Source: Actinomucor elegans
Taxonomy: Eukaryota > Mucoromycota > Mucoromycetes > Mucorales > Mucoraceae
Reading direction: 5' to 3'
DNA: 64,000 nt
NCBI GenBank assembly: GCA_026027325.1
Contig: JAMSLZ010000001.1
Location: forward strand, 1,550,001-1,614,000
Shown: positions 24,595-36,071 of the stretch, piece after piece
Position numbering within the stretch: position 1 is the stretch's first letter
How the letters are laid out: each line of letters starts with the position of its first letter
Translations under genes and position numbers: made by a program
The notes under the pieces: model-generated
What the model saw: the letters and a program-made list of their open reading frames with translations, nothing else
What the model was told of the DNA's origin: nothing
The model's database searches: none

Positions 24595-26257
24595 ATGGCA
24601 AATTCTTTGCAACTCTACATCGTCTGTGCTTTTGCAGCTATTGGTGGTTTCTGTTTCGGTTATGATACAGGTGTTATTTCCTCGGTACGTTCATTATACT
24701 TGTTTATACTATTAGCCTACAAGAAACTAATCGATTTCAACAGGTACTCACGATGGCACCTTTCATCAAAACAATGAATGGTAATGATAAAGGATATCTT
24801 GAAGCTATTCAAATTTCCGTGATTACTGGTTTACTGTTGGCTGGTTGTTTCGTCGGTTCCCTTCTTGCTGGTAAATATGATATTCACATGTAGTATGGTA
24901 CAAGTATATTAACAAATTTTTTTTTCTAGCTCCTCTTTGTGAAAGACTCTCTCGTAAGTTCACCATCATCATTGCTTCTACTGTATTCTGTGTTGGTGCT
25001 GCTCTTCAAACTGCTGCTCAAAGCTATGACCATATGATCGCTGGTCGTTTCGTTGCCGGTCTTGGTGTCGGTTCTCTTTCTATGGCTGTCCCTCTTTACT
25101 TGTCTGAACTCGCTCCCAAAGAAATCCGTGGCCGCCTCATCTCTCTTCAACAATTGATGATCACTATTGGTATCATGGTTGCTTTCTGGGTCGGTGCTGG
25201 TACCAACTATCTTACAACTGATGCTTCCTGGAGAATTCCTCTTGGTATCCAAATTGCTCCCGCTGTTGTCCTTGGTATTGGTGCCATTTTCCTTCCCTTC
25301 TCTCCCCGTTGGTTGATCAACAGAGGTCGTAACGAAGAAGCTTTGTCTGTCCTTGCTCGTCTTCACTCTCAAGGTGACAAGACTGATCCTCGCGTTGTTA
25401 CTGAATACGAAGAAATCATTGCTCAAGTAGAACACGAACGCGCCGTCTCTGTTTCCAGCTATGTCGAACTTCTCAAGGGCACTGTCCGCAGAAGACTTAT
25501 TTTGGGTATCTTGATTCAAATCTTCCAACAATTCACTGGTATCAACTCTATCATGTACTATGCTCCCGCTATCTTCAAGCAAGCTGGTGTTGGTGAGAAC
25601 TCTGCTGCTTTAATTGCCTCTGGTGTTAATGGTGTTCTTAATGTCCTCTCTACTATTCCTCCTATTCTTTTCCTCGATCGTCTCGGTCGTCGTGTTGTCT
25701 TGATCTCTGGTGCTCTTCTCATGGGTTCTGCTATGTTGCTTTGTGGTATCGTCATGGGTGCTACTGCTAATGTCTTTGAAAACCCCAGTACTGGTCAAAT
25801 GGAAGTTGACATGTCTGCCAACAAGGCTGCCTCTTATTTCTGTATTGTCATGGTCTACTTCTTCGTTGCCGGTTTCGCTTACTCTTGGGGCCCTTGTGGT
25901 TGGGTTTATCCTGCTGAAATCTACCCTCTCTCTATCCGTGCCAAGGGTACTTCCATCACTACCGCTGCTAACTGGCTCATGAACTTTATCATCTCCCTCT
26001 TTGTTCCTATCATGCTTACCACCATCACCTGGGGCACTTACATCTTCTTTGGTTGTTGTTGTGCTGTCATGGCTGTAGTCGTCTTCCTTTTCTACCCCGA
26101 AACCAAGGGTCGTTCTCTTGAAGAAATGGACGTCGTCTTTTCAGGTCGTATTCTTGCCTACAAGGATGTTAAGGCTGCTGATCTCAAGTTCAAGGCTGGT
26201 AACATTCGCGAAGAAAAGGCATCTTCTTTCCAAGATGTTAAGGAAGAGCAAGTCTAA
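24595..26257 (+). CDS. MFS sugar (hexose-type) transporter
   Basis: Twelve-helix major facilitator of the sugar porter family, plasma membrane, most likely a proton-coupled or facilitative hexose carrier. Exons 24595-24684, 24744-24870 and 24930-26257 give 514 aa. Family signatures: GGFCFGYDTGVISS in helix 1, GRFVAGLGVGSLSMAVPLYL then SELAPKEIRGRLISLQQL after helix 4, PFSPRWLINRGR, QQFTGINSIMYYAPAIF in helix 7, DRLGRRVVLISGA, GPCGWVYPAEIYPLSIRAKG, and PETKGRSLEEMD after helix 12. The first helix begins almost at the N-terminus, while the C-terminal tail is short and charged. The exons are C-rich at third positions compared with neighbours, suggesting a highly expressed gene. That bias also creates a long antisense ORF that I reject. 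The sugar specificity cannot be read from sequence. Confidence 0.95.
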
Positions 26258-27756
26258 ATTGATATATCTTAAGAAAGTGATTAGAAGGACCGGCTTCTTC
26301 AATACCATAAATATTTCTTCCTTTCTTTTGAATTCTCTTTCCTCTCCTCTCTTTCTCTTTGGCATCTATCCTTTTATTTATATACATATATCTACCTTTA
26401 TTAATCGAAAAAAACCACAAAAACCCTCTATTCACTGTAATACTTTTTTTTTTTACCTTATAATCCCCAGCTTCAATCTTTTCATATATATATGAAACCT
26501 CATAATAAAAACATATTAATACTGATTCGCAAAAATTCTCTATACTATTATATTGAAATCAAAGTTCTATTAAAATTACAATGGTGTCAAATCAACTATT
26601 GTTTTACAATCAATCTAAATTTAGCGCTGTGAGCAAGATAGTGCATTGATGCGCTAGTAGATCATTTTACTGTCAAAATTTTGACATGAGGGGAACAATA
26701 TTGCAAATACTAGGGTCACAAACCCAATTGTCCCATATGATAAAACCGAGTGATAACGCGACTATAAAAGCAAATACCGTTGAACAACAAGTGGGGGATT
26801 ATTTAAGCAAATTATGATATAATAAAACGTGAGCCAATAATGCGAAGAATCTATTGTTATAGCCATTGGCCAATGCATCGTGCTTTTTTTTGATACACTA
26901 TCTGCTGATTTTATTGGCTATCGGAGATTTACAAACAATGCTACTACTATCTACTACCATCTATCATCGTACATAACCATACTAGCAGCTCGGTTAGGTT
27001 GAAATAACAATATGAATTTTTGATCCGATTTATAACGGAAAACACTTGCAAATATATCATTAGTGCATTAAAAGTATTTATGCAACTTAAATCCACACCT
27101 TGCAGAAGCATACTTTATTTATATATCTTTTTATTCAAGTAGATATCTTTAATAAAAGTTCCCCATTTGAATCTTTTAAGAACCAAAAGCATTAATTTTT
27201 AGAATGTTAAATGAAAGAAATAAAGCTTATTTCACTTGTATGTCTTCATAATATCATAAAGGTTGGCCATATTATCCTACTTATAGCTGGACGTGTCCAT
27301 ACCACCTAGAAATGTATGATATAACACATGTCCATTGGAGTTAATAATTAAATAGAACTCACTAATTCCCAAATATGTTTTATGCAAACGGCCATAATTG
27401 ATAATAAAGTAAGCTTTGACGGATATTTGAAGGATTTCAGCTCTGCTCAGTTACTAGTAGCACTTTGAGCATTGACATTGCTATTCAAAATCATCATATC
27501 CTCGACATACTCACGAGGTAAGAAATAAAGGAATAGTCAGCTGAAAAATTAATGAGCTCGTTGGGAAAATTGGATTCAACTCCCCCTCTCCCTGAAGTAA
27601 CCGCTTCTAGAAGGAACCTATGGTCATTTACTACCTCGTCAACTCTACAATTGTCCTAGTTACTAGAAGTTAAATCATGTGTTTCTTCTTTCGAGGCACC
27701 AGCGAAAAAATCCTCGCTCTTAGTTATACTAAAAACAGTAGTGAGTGATACGACAG
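26258..27756. other. 1.5 kb gene-free region between transporter and isochorismatase copy B
   Basis: Convergent 3' ends on both sides. AT-rich, with no supported gene, RNA or transposon. Confidence 0.55.
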
Positions 27757-28858
27757 GTAGCAGTAGTTTTGTATTGAAAAGACACACTTTTTGTAAATAT
27801 CGTAATGCAGTGATTAGTCTCATACAATAAGAGCTCAGTCACTCGGTTCACTTTGGTTTAAACTATTTTATTTAATTAATCAACTAAACTAGCAGTACTG
27901 CCTACGAACCAGCATAAGGTAGTAGCATTATATATAATAGCCTATTTAAGAAGATCCAATAGCAGCCTGAGCGCCAGCATAGGATTCCATGACACGAGCA
28001 TAGCTGGGCATACGCTTAGCGAACAAGGCAGCCAAACCTTCCATGTCAATACGCCAATCGCGAGCCAATTCACAAGCAATAGCAAACCAGTTTGTCAGTT
28101 GAATACCTGAAGCCTGCATTCTCAACCAAGAAGCATCACGCACATCTTTGGAGAAGGTACCGGAGGCATCGGTCACGACAAAGACATCATAGCCAGCATT
28201 CTTGGCGGACATGGCCACAAAAGTAACACAGACATCAGTAACAATACCAGAAATGACGAGCTGCTTCTTGCCAGTATCTTTGACAGCTTGGACAAAATCG
28301 GGATTGTCCCAGGCGTTGATTTCACCAGGACGTTTGATGAAAGGAGCATCGGGGAACCTATAGTTGTAACAGACGAGAGTTAGATAGAAAGTCAGGTGAG
28401 ATGTATACTGTAAACTTACAAGTTGCTGACATCAGGTATTAAAGGACCGTTGGGACCATCTTCACGAGAGCTAGTAAGGATGGTAGGTGCGTTAAAGAAC
28501 TTGGCAGTTTCAGCAAGGCCCATGATATTAGTATAGAAGGTATCAGGGTTATAATCATGGACAAGATTAAATAGACCAGTTTGGTGATCGACAAACAAGA
28601 AGGCGGTGTCATTCAAATTGAGACGGGGAAAAATTTCAGCGGCGACAGAGGAGGCCAAGGCCATGACACTGAGAAGAGCAGTAGAACCAGAGAAGAAGCG
28701 CATTGTCAATATAGAATGATTGTTGGTTTGAATAATGAAGAAAAAAAAAGATAGAAGAAGGACCACTTGTATTTATACATTTGTTTTTTCTTTGCAAGTA
28801 TGAGCTTTGATTCACTCTTTTGAATGTTTGTTGGATTGGTGATTAAGCTTTATTGTGC
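27757..28858 (-). repeat. Right arm of the 1.1 kb inverted duplication
   Basis: Reverse-complement partner of 15195-16297, one base shorter because its 5' UTR T run has nine instead of ten T. Just outside the 5' boundary both copies still share short blocks such as GAAACG(C/T)TCCGA, but with much lower identity, so the original duplication was longer than the arms that are now identical. Confidence 0.92.
27946..28703 (-). CDS. Secreted isochorismatase-like cysteine hydrolase, copy B
   Basis: Exons 28420-28703 and 27946-28357 give 231 aa identical to copy A, with the same signal peptide, Asp39/Lys103/Cys138 triad and intron position. The exons appear identical at the nucleotide level where I compared them; the 62 bp intron has two substitutions (CCTAAC to CCTGAC, and TCTGTC to TCTATC, reading in gene orientation). 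The TATA-like ATAAATA upstream is shared as well. Both copies are intact, so either the protein dose is used or the duplication is very recent or recently homogenised. Confidence 0.92.
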
Positions 28859-30522
28859 TATGATAGACACTGGCAAAACTGCAAAATACAAATCCATCAT
28901 AATACCGCTCGGAACGTTTCGTTGGATACATAATCAAATCCTGCGGTATATTTATTAAGTCTACAAACAAAACATTGCCTCCGATCATTCTATATATGGG
29001 CAAAGGAAAAAAAAAGTTCGAATTAGTCAACACAAGACAGATAACCCAACCAGATGGAGAGATGCGCATATTTCGCTGTATATTGTACTAGTAGCCTATC
29101 ACCTTCACTATATACGTACTACTATACGTTTTCTCATCCTATGGCGTATCTGTAACACGCAATGCTGTTGCTTTCCCAGTTGACATAAAATCGCCTATTT
29201 CATTGGATAGCAAAAAGTGAAAAAGTGAACTTATGGTTCAACCAAAATACCCAAAATTTACCATTGTCTCTAGTTCACGCAAAAAAAAAAAGATAAAGCT
29301 TAAAAACTTAAAATACATGTAGAGCTTTCAATAATATTGCTATACATAACTTTACATAATTATATAAAAAGTTTAAAAAAAGATTAGATAGCTCCGACGA
29401 TATATCTTTTTTCCTTTCTAAAGCATTATTTTTTCTTTTACTTATTTACAAAGTATATATCAATAGAAGGGGAAAAATCTATTCTCTATAGTTTATGTTA
29501 AGCAAAAACAAAATTAAATTGCACTCAATAGCTTGTAGGACGCGATTATACTTTTTTGGCATCAATTTTCGCATCTGAATCAAAAATAGGTTTTCCAAAA
29601 TACCCCCGCTTAAAAATATTGACGTGGAGCCCTCAATAGTGAAGAGATCGATGTCGATGTCAGTCCAATGTCGCATCTGTGAAGTAGTCTATAACCAAAA
29701 TGAGTTGATATATCTAGTATAATTTTATTCTAGACCTAATGTCTTTGTTTTGTTAACTACGGCGCCCATCAGGAAAATGACCTAAACTCAATATCTTTGA
29801 TTTGTTGATATTATGAAGGTACTTCCGTGGTTCTCAGTACACCCAATCAAGAAATAGTGGCATACAGTTAGAAACTATACTTTCCATGAAAAATAAATAA
29901 GTAATACTAAGTCGATAATATCAGTAAACCATAGAAAGATGACTACTTTGCAACGTTCCTCAAGATGGTATTAAACTAGCACTTGTTTGAAGAGCGCAGC
30001 CTTCTCTGGATAGTAGGCCCTTTCAAATAAATCAACGGTTGCGGGCGCGTGTACCAATATCATCTGCTACATAAGCACAGATTAAGTAAAATTGATATAG
30101 TGTGGATGAACCTCTTTCAAATAATATGAAAGATCTCAATAGATAATCAACCAAAACATTTCATATAAAAGCATCTCATTCACCTGGCTTGATTAGAAGA
30201 AAAAAAAAAGAGCAGTCTAGAATGATTCTATAGCCAAGTAATTATAGTCCATTATTCTTTTCGGTTCATCTATCTATGACATGAGCGAATAATCTATAAT
30301 CATAGTGTTTAAAATTCGCAATGAACTATCTATGTGATTGGCTGAAACAGATAAGACATGCTTTTTAACACTGCACTTGTAGAACGAATAACGGAAAGAA
30401 AAAAGCACGCCATCGATGGATGACTATACCATCGATTGTGCGGCTCAAAAGACCCCAAAAGAAGTTTGTATGAATTGCTTCTTCTTCTACTCTTGAAGGT
30501 TCTACCTATATTATATTTCAAG
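28859..30522. other. 1.7 kb gene-free region
   Basis: Divergent promoters of isochorismatase copy B (-) and PAPS reductase (+) lie at its ends. One dispersed-repeat copy lies at about 29655-29725. No coding sequence is supported. Confidence 0.55.
29655..29725 (+). repeat. Copy of the dispersed repeat family
   Basis: CAGTCCAATGTCGCATCTGT followed by AAAATGAGTTGATATATCTA matches the unit near 22365-22430 (CAGTCTAATGTCGCAGATGA then GTGAGCTACTATATTTATTA) with similar spacing. Confidence 0.45.
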
Positions 30523-31469
30523 ATGCCTGTCAGTATTGATAATATCATTGATCGTAATATCAAGTCTGGAGCAGAGTTATTATCTTTACCCAATCGCGAT
30601 GAATACTTGGAAAAGGCCAATCAGTATCTGGCGAGCCTGCATCCACAGCAGATTTTGGAATGGGCTATCGACCATCTCCCTAATCTGTACCAAACTACAG
30701 CATTCGGATTATCAGGTAAAACCAAAGCTTCAGCGCTAAATACAAAAGACTATTTGCTAACTAGTATGCTTTAGGCCTTGCTGCTTTAGATATGATCAAC
30801 AAGATTAGCATTGATCGCGAAACACCACATCTTGTTTCCCTTATCTTTTTGGATACACTGTATCATTTCGATGAAACACTAGATCTTGCTCGCCGCTGTG
30901 TGCAAACTTATGGCGTAACACTCAAGACATTTAAACCCATGAACGTCGAGTCAAGTCAAGAGTTTGAAGCCGAATATGGGGACAGACTTTGGGAAACAGA
31001 TGAAGACACCTATGACTACCTGGTCAAAGTAGAGCCTGCTCGACGCGCCTATGAAACTTTGGACGTCAAATCCATCATTACGGGTCGTCGCCGTAGCCAA
31101 AAAGGCGATCGTGGCGAGATCCCTGTATTGGAAATTGATAGCACTGGTCTTATTAAGCTGAACCCGCTTGCTTACTGGGACTTTGAACAGGTCTGGGCCT
31201 ATATTCGCGCCAATGAAGTGCCCTACAATGCTTTAACAGATCAAGGCTACCGTTCCATCGGTGATCGACACTCTACCAAAAAGCCTCGCCACGGGGATAA
31301 TGAACGTGGCGGACGCTGGTCGGGTTCTGCCAAGACTGAATGCGGTTTGCATAAAGATTACTTTCAAATGCGTGCTGCTTTTATGGCTTCGAAAAAGAAA
31401 CGCGAGCAGCAAAAGAAGTTGACTCAGAATGTAGAAGAAAACCTATCTGGTTTGATCATCTCTTCTTAG
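30523..31469 (+). CDS. MET16: Phosphoadenosine phosphosulfate (PAPS) reductase
   Basis: Reduces PAPS to sulfite plus adenosine 3',5'-bisphosphate with thioredoxin as donor, in sulfate assimilation (cytosol). Exons 30523-30715 and 30775-31469 give 295 aa. The nucleotide-binding region has TTAFGLSGLAALDMINKI, re-created across the splice, and LIFLDTLYHFDETLDLA. Downstream are GRRRSQKGDRGEIPVLEID and PLAYWDFEQVWAYI, then DQGYRSIGDRHSTKK. The catalytic cysteine lies in the C-terminal KTECGLH motif. No extra cysteine pair typical of APS reductases is visible, so PAPS is the likely substrate. ATG 30523 gives the expected family N-terminus. The gene is convergent with MMS19, 127 bp from its stop. 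Confidence 0.95.
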
Positions 31470-31596
31470 TTAACAAGTCATTTATTTATTCGTTTTCTTC
31501 GCAATGCACTAATAGTATTAGTATATTCGAAAGCTTTTTTGTACATATCTTATATATATCTCGAACCAATAAATACTTGTTTTTATTATTATTCAT

Positions 31597-34500
31597 CTAA
31601 TTAGAGACTGTGTACCATTTAGATCTACAATCTACTGCCTCCTTTCGAACAATTCTCTTTTTATCGTCCAAAGGTGCCTTTAACTGTCTAATTACATAGT
31701 TGACATGAGGTAAAAGGGCATCCTTGGCAATGAAAGCAGGGAATTGAGCCAAACAAGTCAAAGCTGCCACACGAACACGGATCGAATTGTGCGCATTGCT
31801 TTCTAACAAAGCCAATAAGGGTGGTAGAATGGTTCTTATTTGTGGAGCAATCACATCAGATGCTTCTGATACAGCCAACTTGAATGTTTCCAAAGTAGAC
31901 ACCTTCAACGTAGCATCAGACAAAGTAAGTGATTGAATCAACAATGGGACAAGAGGAGGCAATTCACTCAAGAGAATTTGCTTGGGTACATTTTTTAACA
32001 GATAAGACAGCGCAATCAAATAGTTTTGCTTCACATCTAAGTCATCCGTTAGCTTGCAAAGATGCATATTGTAAAATGAAACTTACCATCTTGAGCAGAA
32101 CGGAATCCTTCAACCAGCTTTGGTAAACAGAAGCTAAAGAATCTTTGTTTGTATAAAATCTATCAAGACGCGTGTATCAATAAGGTGATCCAATAAATTC
32201 CGAATCAAAGTGACTTACTGTAGTGGTAGCAAACGTAGTTTTGTTCAACGCGAGCTCATCATCACCAATAAGAATATCAAATCCTTGAGGTGCTTGTGAT
32301 CCCATCGTGTTATTGCCACACCATTCAATTACGTTATTAGTTAATTCATAGCCTAAAACGTGTGTGCGCATAACAAGGGCTTTGGTTAACCATAGATAGA
32401 CTTGCAAAGCGTTTGTACTATTAGAAGCTTTTTGCTTGATTGTATCTTGCAATACCAATGCAGTTGCTTTCACATATTCAGCTAAAGTTGTATCTATTGA
32501 AGAATGTGAGCTGGTGAAATTAAATTACACAAGGGCTAGACTCACTATCTCTCCACTTGTTGACTAATGAACCAATAATCCTTGCAGCACAAGTAACTTG
32601 AGCAGGGTGGGTCGCACTTAAAGCTAATGTCACTAGATCGTTCAAATAATCTTCGATATTGGCGACAGGAAGCACTACATCCTTTCTCAATGAACACAGA
32701 ATAGCCGCAAATAACTGACATGTCTCTTTTTGTTGCTCACTTCGAAGAGGTGATGAAGATGTGTCTAGAGGCTTGAATTCTTGGGTTGCAGAGGCAATTT
32801 TAAATTCGGGTAGCTGACCATCAACGAATAATGCAAAGGTTCTGTCTAGGAACTTCTTTTGAGCACTACCAAAGGATGTGAGTGTATGGTTTAGAAGCAA
32901 AATGTGTGGTTCTTTACCTAGAGTCCACTTTTGTAAAGATGGTAATAATGACCAAGCTTACAGTTTCCAAGACTTGAGGGTCAAGAATCAAACGATTGCG
33001 TCCACCAATGGATGCCTCAGCAGCCTTTTGGATGAAATGAGGTATGATGGTGTCAATGCCATTAGCAATATCTGTATGCTTCTCGGCTGATTTCATTTTG
33101 AGAATTTGCAAAATAGTTTCAATAATTGCGAGGCTATAAGAAGGTGTATCATCTATGTTAAAAATGAGTATACTATTAATTTATATAGGTAATATGGCAT
33201 ACCTTTGGTGCAAACCGTATCAAACTTTTCGATCAATAATGGCATAGCATACTGATATATATTGGCAGTGGGTGATAGAATACGTAGTGCGTATAAATAT
33301 CTCATAGGGGTACAATCGGTTGAGGTCTCGGGAAGTCGATCTATAAGCGAAGGTAACGTGTATTCGACAATATATTTACTGTTAATATGAGAAGTAGCTT
33401 TCAGAGTCTCGAGAGCTGCAGAGCTGTAGAATGGCACCAAATATTAGATACGATTTGCTTCATGAATAAATGATCTTACCGTAATTCTTCATCTTGCTCG
33501 TCAAGCAAAATCTTTGTAATGGATTGCACAGCCACACCAACTTCGTTTGGTTCCAAGTACCCTTTGGATAAAATCATCAACTTTAAGCCTGTCAATCCAG
33601 AGAGACGAAGCAAGTTGTATTCGTTAGATGCAATCAAAGAAGACTCAAAAATGCCAAAGAAACGATCCTTGTGCTGAACAAGAGGTGAAATCAAGTCTGA
33701 GGAAGCTGTCAAAGAAACATTAGCACCCAATCGAGAATAGACAGCCATTTACTCACACGAACCTTGCTCATTCTCACTTGCTGATCCATACAAAGTCTTG
33801 CAAGCTTCTAAAAGGTCAATCACAATATCTACATTAGCCTTTTTCAATGTAGCTACACTGGTTTCGCGATATTGCTTCAGGACCAATGGGACAATAACAT
33901 CAGCAATATAATGACATGCAGGGTCTGATGCAGAAGCTGCAGCCCTCAATATACGACCTGCTTGTTTGGAGTCTTTCATGTCAGGATCTTTTAAACGGGT
34001 GGCACATTCATCGATTAAAGGCTTCAAAGCCTTTTCAGTGGGATCTCCTTCGGAGGTGCTGAGGTTGTTGGTGTTTAATGCAGCAACAACTGCACGGATG
34101 GCTTCAACGGCGGCATCTTCCAAAGGTGCATCAATGGCGTGGAACACCTCTACTTTAAGACTGTTAAAAATCTCGGTGATATTAGGCAGAATAGCCGAGG
34201 CACCATAGACTGAGGCACATGCAGCCAGTGTTTCCATCGAATCTTTCTATTATCCAAGTAAGTAATCGATTTACAGTTCAAGAAGCAATCAAACCTTTGC
34301 ACTACCAGATGTAGATGATAGTTTTTCCAAGATCAAAGGTAAAGCAAATTTGGCAAACAATGGAGTAGATGAAATGCAGTTTCGAAGACTGATCTTGAGA
34401 TCTTCTGCAGTGATTCCATAAGGATCATCTGGAGGAGGCTTGAATGTAATTGGAAAGTAGCAAAATGTCACTTCAAATATATCCTAACAATGGTGTGAGC

Positions 34501-35403
34501 TGTCTAATCAATCTTTTCTAGGCTGAGGGACACTACCTCTACACGTGCTGATATATCGAAATTCTCAACAATGCTTTTCATGATTTGAAAAGCGCTCATC
34601 AAGTTTCGGGGATCCTTTTCACCATCTAATATCTGAGTGAATCCATATACAAACTCGTTATTAAAAGACTTGAGAGCAGCTGCATGTCTACTGATCAAGT
34701 TACTGAATAGATTGAAAGCTGAATGTCTGGTGCCTTGAGGAAATTGCTGGACTTGCACGTTATCAATGATTCTATTAAGCCAAAACAGTTTAGTAGTGAT
34801 GGAGATTGTTGGATTCATGTATATACCTCTTTGAAACAAATACGGCATTTTTGCCGTTAAACTTGGAGTAAGTACTTAAAGCAACGAGTCCATCCAGCAA
34901 ATTTTGAATGCACGTCTTGTCTGATAATCTTTCACAGTAGAAATCGACAAGCACAGACACTATGGAATAAAACACGATCAATATAGGATAGATTTAGGAG
35001 ATATTTATGCTTTACCGGCTGATTCATTAATAGCTTCCTGTTGGCATTCGGTCAAGGTGTTTGACAGGAGGCCAGTAGCTGAAAGAGTGAGAGAGAGAAA
35101 GAGAGAAAGAGAGAAAGAGAGTTAGCTACTCACGTCTACGTGTCATTACCATAATAATTACCTTTGGCACGTACAAACTCGTCGTCATTAGTAAGATATT
35201 CCCCCAATGCTTGGATCAACCGTAACAAATTGTCTTGAACGGAACCCGCATTGACAGCTAGAGTGCATTGTTTAGTATGATGTCGATCGTTGATCGTGCT
35301 AATGCCTACTTTTCACGAGGTTTTCAGCTGCTTGTATTGCCTCTGCCGATCCAGAGTCGGTTGTGATCATGTATTTAGTAACTTCCTTTTCTAAAGCACT
35401 CAT
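31597..35403 (-). CDS. MMS19: MMS19 / MET18, cytosolic iron-sulfur assembly (CIA) targeting subunit
   Basis: HEAT-repeat protein that delivers Fe-S clusters to DNA-metabolism enzymes and sulfite reductase. Fourteen exons: 35310-35403, 35162-35257, 35016-35078, 34827-34959, 34537-34771, 34295-34483, 33757-34246, 33480-33705, 33203-33423, 32918-33152, 32546-32865, 32219-32493, 32087-32159 and 31597-32036. They sum to 3090 nt, 1029 aa, about the human length. N-terminal MMS19 signature: LLDGLVALSTYSKFNG, then FPITFKPPPDDPYGITAEDL and LRNCISSTPLFAKFALPL. The C-terminal HEAT region has YLWLTKALVMRTHVLGYEL, VSTLETFKLAVSEASDVI and RKEAVDCRSKWYTV. The junction 33757/33705 uses GTGAGT rather than reading into an in-frame TAA; the junction 32918/32865 has a CTAAAC branch site. 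Intron 2 carries a long pyrimidine tract next to its acceptor. Confidence 0.93.
35087..35121. repeat. GA-rich simple repeat inside an MMS19 intron
   Basis: GAGAGAGAAA-type repeat. On the transcribed strand it is a CT-rich tract ending only about 8 bp from the exon-3 acceptor (35078), so it probably serves as an unusually long polypyrimidine tract. Confidence 0.8.
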
Positions 35404-36071
35404 AGTCGTATATATCAATGTAAGGTGTGTCTTGATCTAAACCTCGGGAAATAGGTTACCAATTACACATCATAAACGAGTCACACAAGTCTAGTCACTC
35501 AAAAAAAAGTCACACAATATCGATCTGATCATCTCGAGGCGAGATTAGCTTTTTAAGCAGGTTCAAACGGATGTCATGCATACTAAAATGGACAGTATTC
35601 AAGGTATTTTTATCGTACTATATCATTACCCCGAAACAAAAGCATAAAAGAAGTTTGAGCGACGTTAATGCGCAGTAATTGGCCGATTTGCGCTGATATA
35701 CCCTTCGCTTTCAAGGAGCAAGAACCAGAATGATGGTATGTACCTGGTAACACAGGCCTTTAGGGAGCAAAACTTGGATTGAATGCTCCTATTTTCTATA
35801 TTATTGTTTATTATTTGACACATTAAAAAAACTTGAATTCAGTCTATTCAACATCACATGGACTCCCTTGTATCAAGGTTGGCCACTGTGTTCTTGTTAT
35901 TGTCCCCTTATTCTCGAGTAACCCATTGTATTTAAATATCAAGATAGCGAGTAAATCTTGCTGAATCGCACATCTTTTTTCTTTTTTTCTATTCAAAAAG
36001 ATCCAGCTCTTTTTACCATTTTATGTATATCCTTTTCTAATACTTTACAAAATCTTAATCTTAATCTTAAT
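35404..36071. other. Divergent promoter region of MMS19 and URC4
   Basis: 668 bp between two start codons on opposite strands. A TCTTAATCTTAATCTTAATA triplet-like repeat (about 36053-36073) precedes the URC4 ATG. No defined transcription factor site was recognised. Confidence 0.6.

Noticed and set aside
24926..25582. 218-codon minus-strand ORF
   Set aside because: It is antisense to the sugar transporter and arises from its strong third-position bias; its sequence (Ser/Thr/Asp-rich) matches no family.
33716..33757. In-frame stop between MMS19 exons 7 and 8
   Set aside because: Explained by a 51 bp intron with a GTGAGT donor and GCTAATG branch site, so the gene is not broken.
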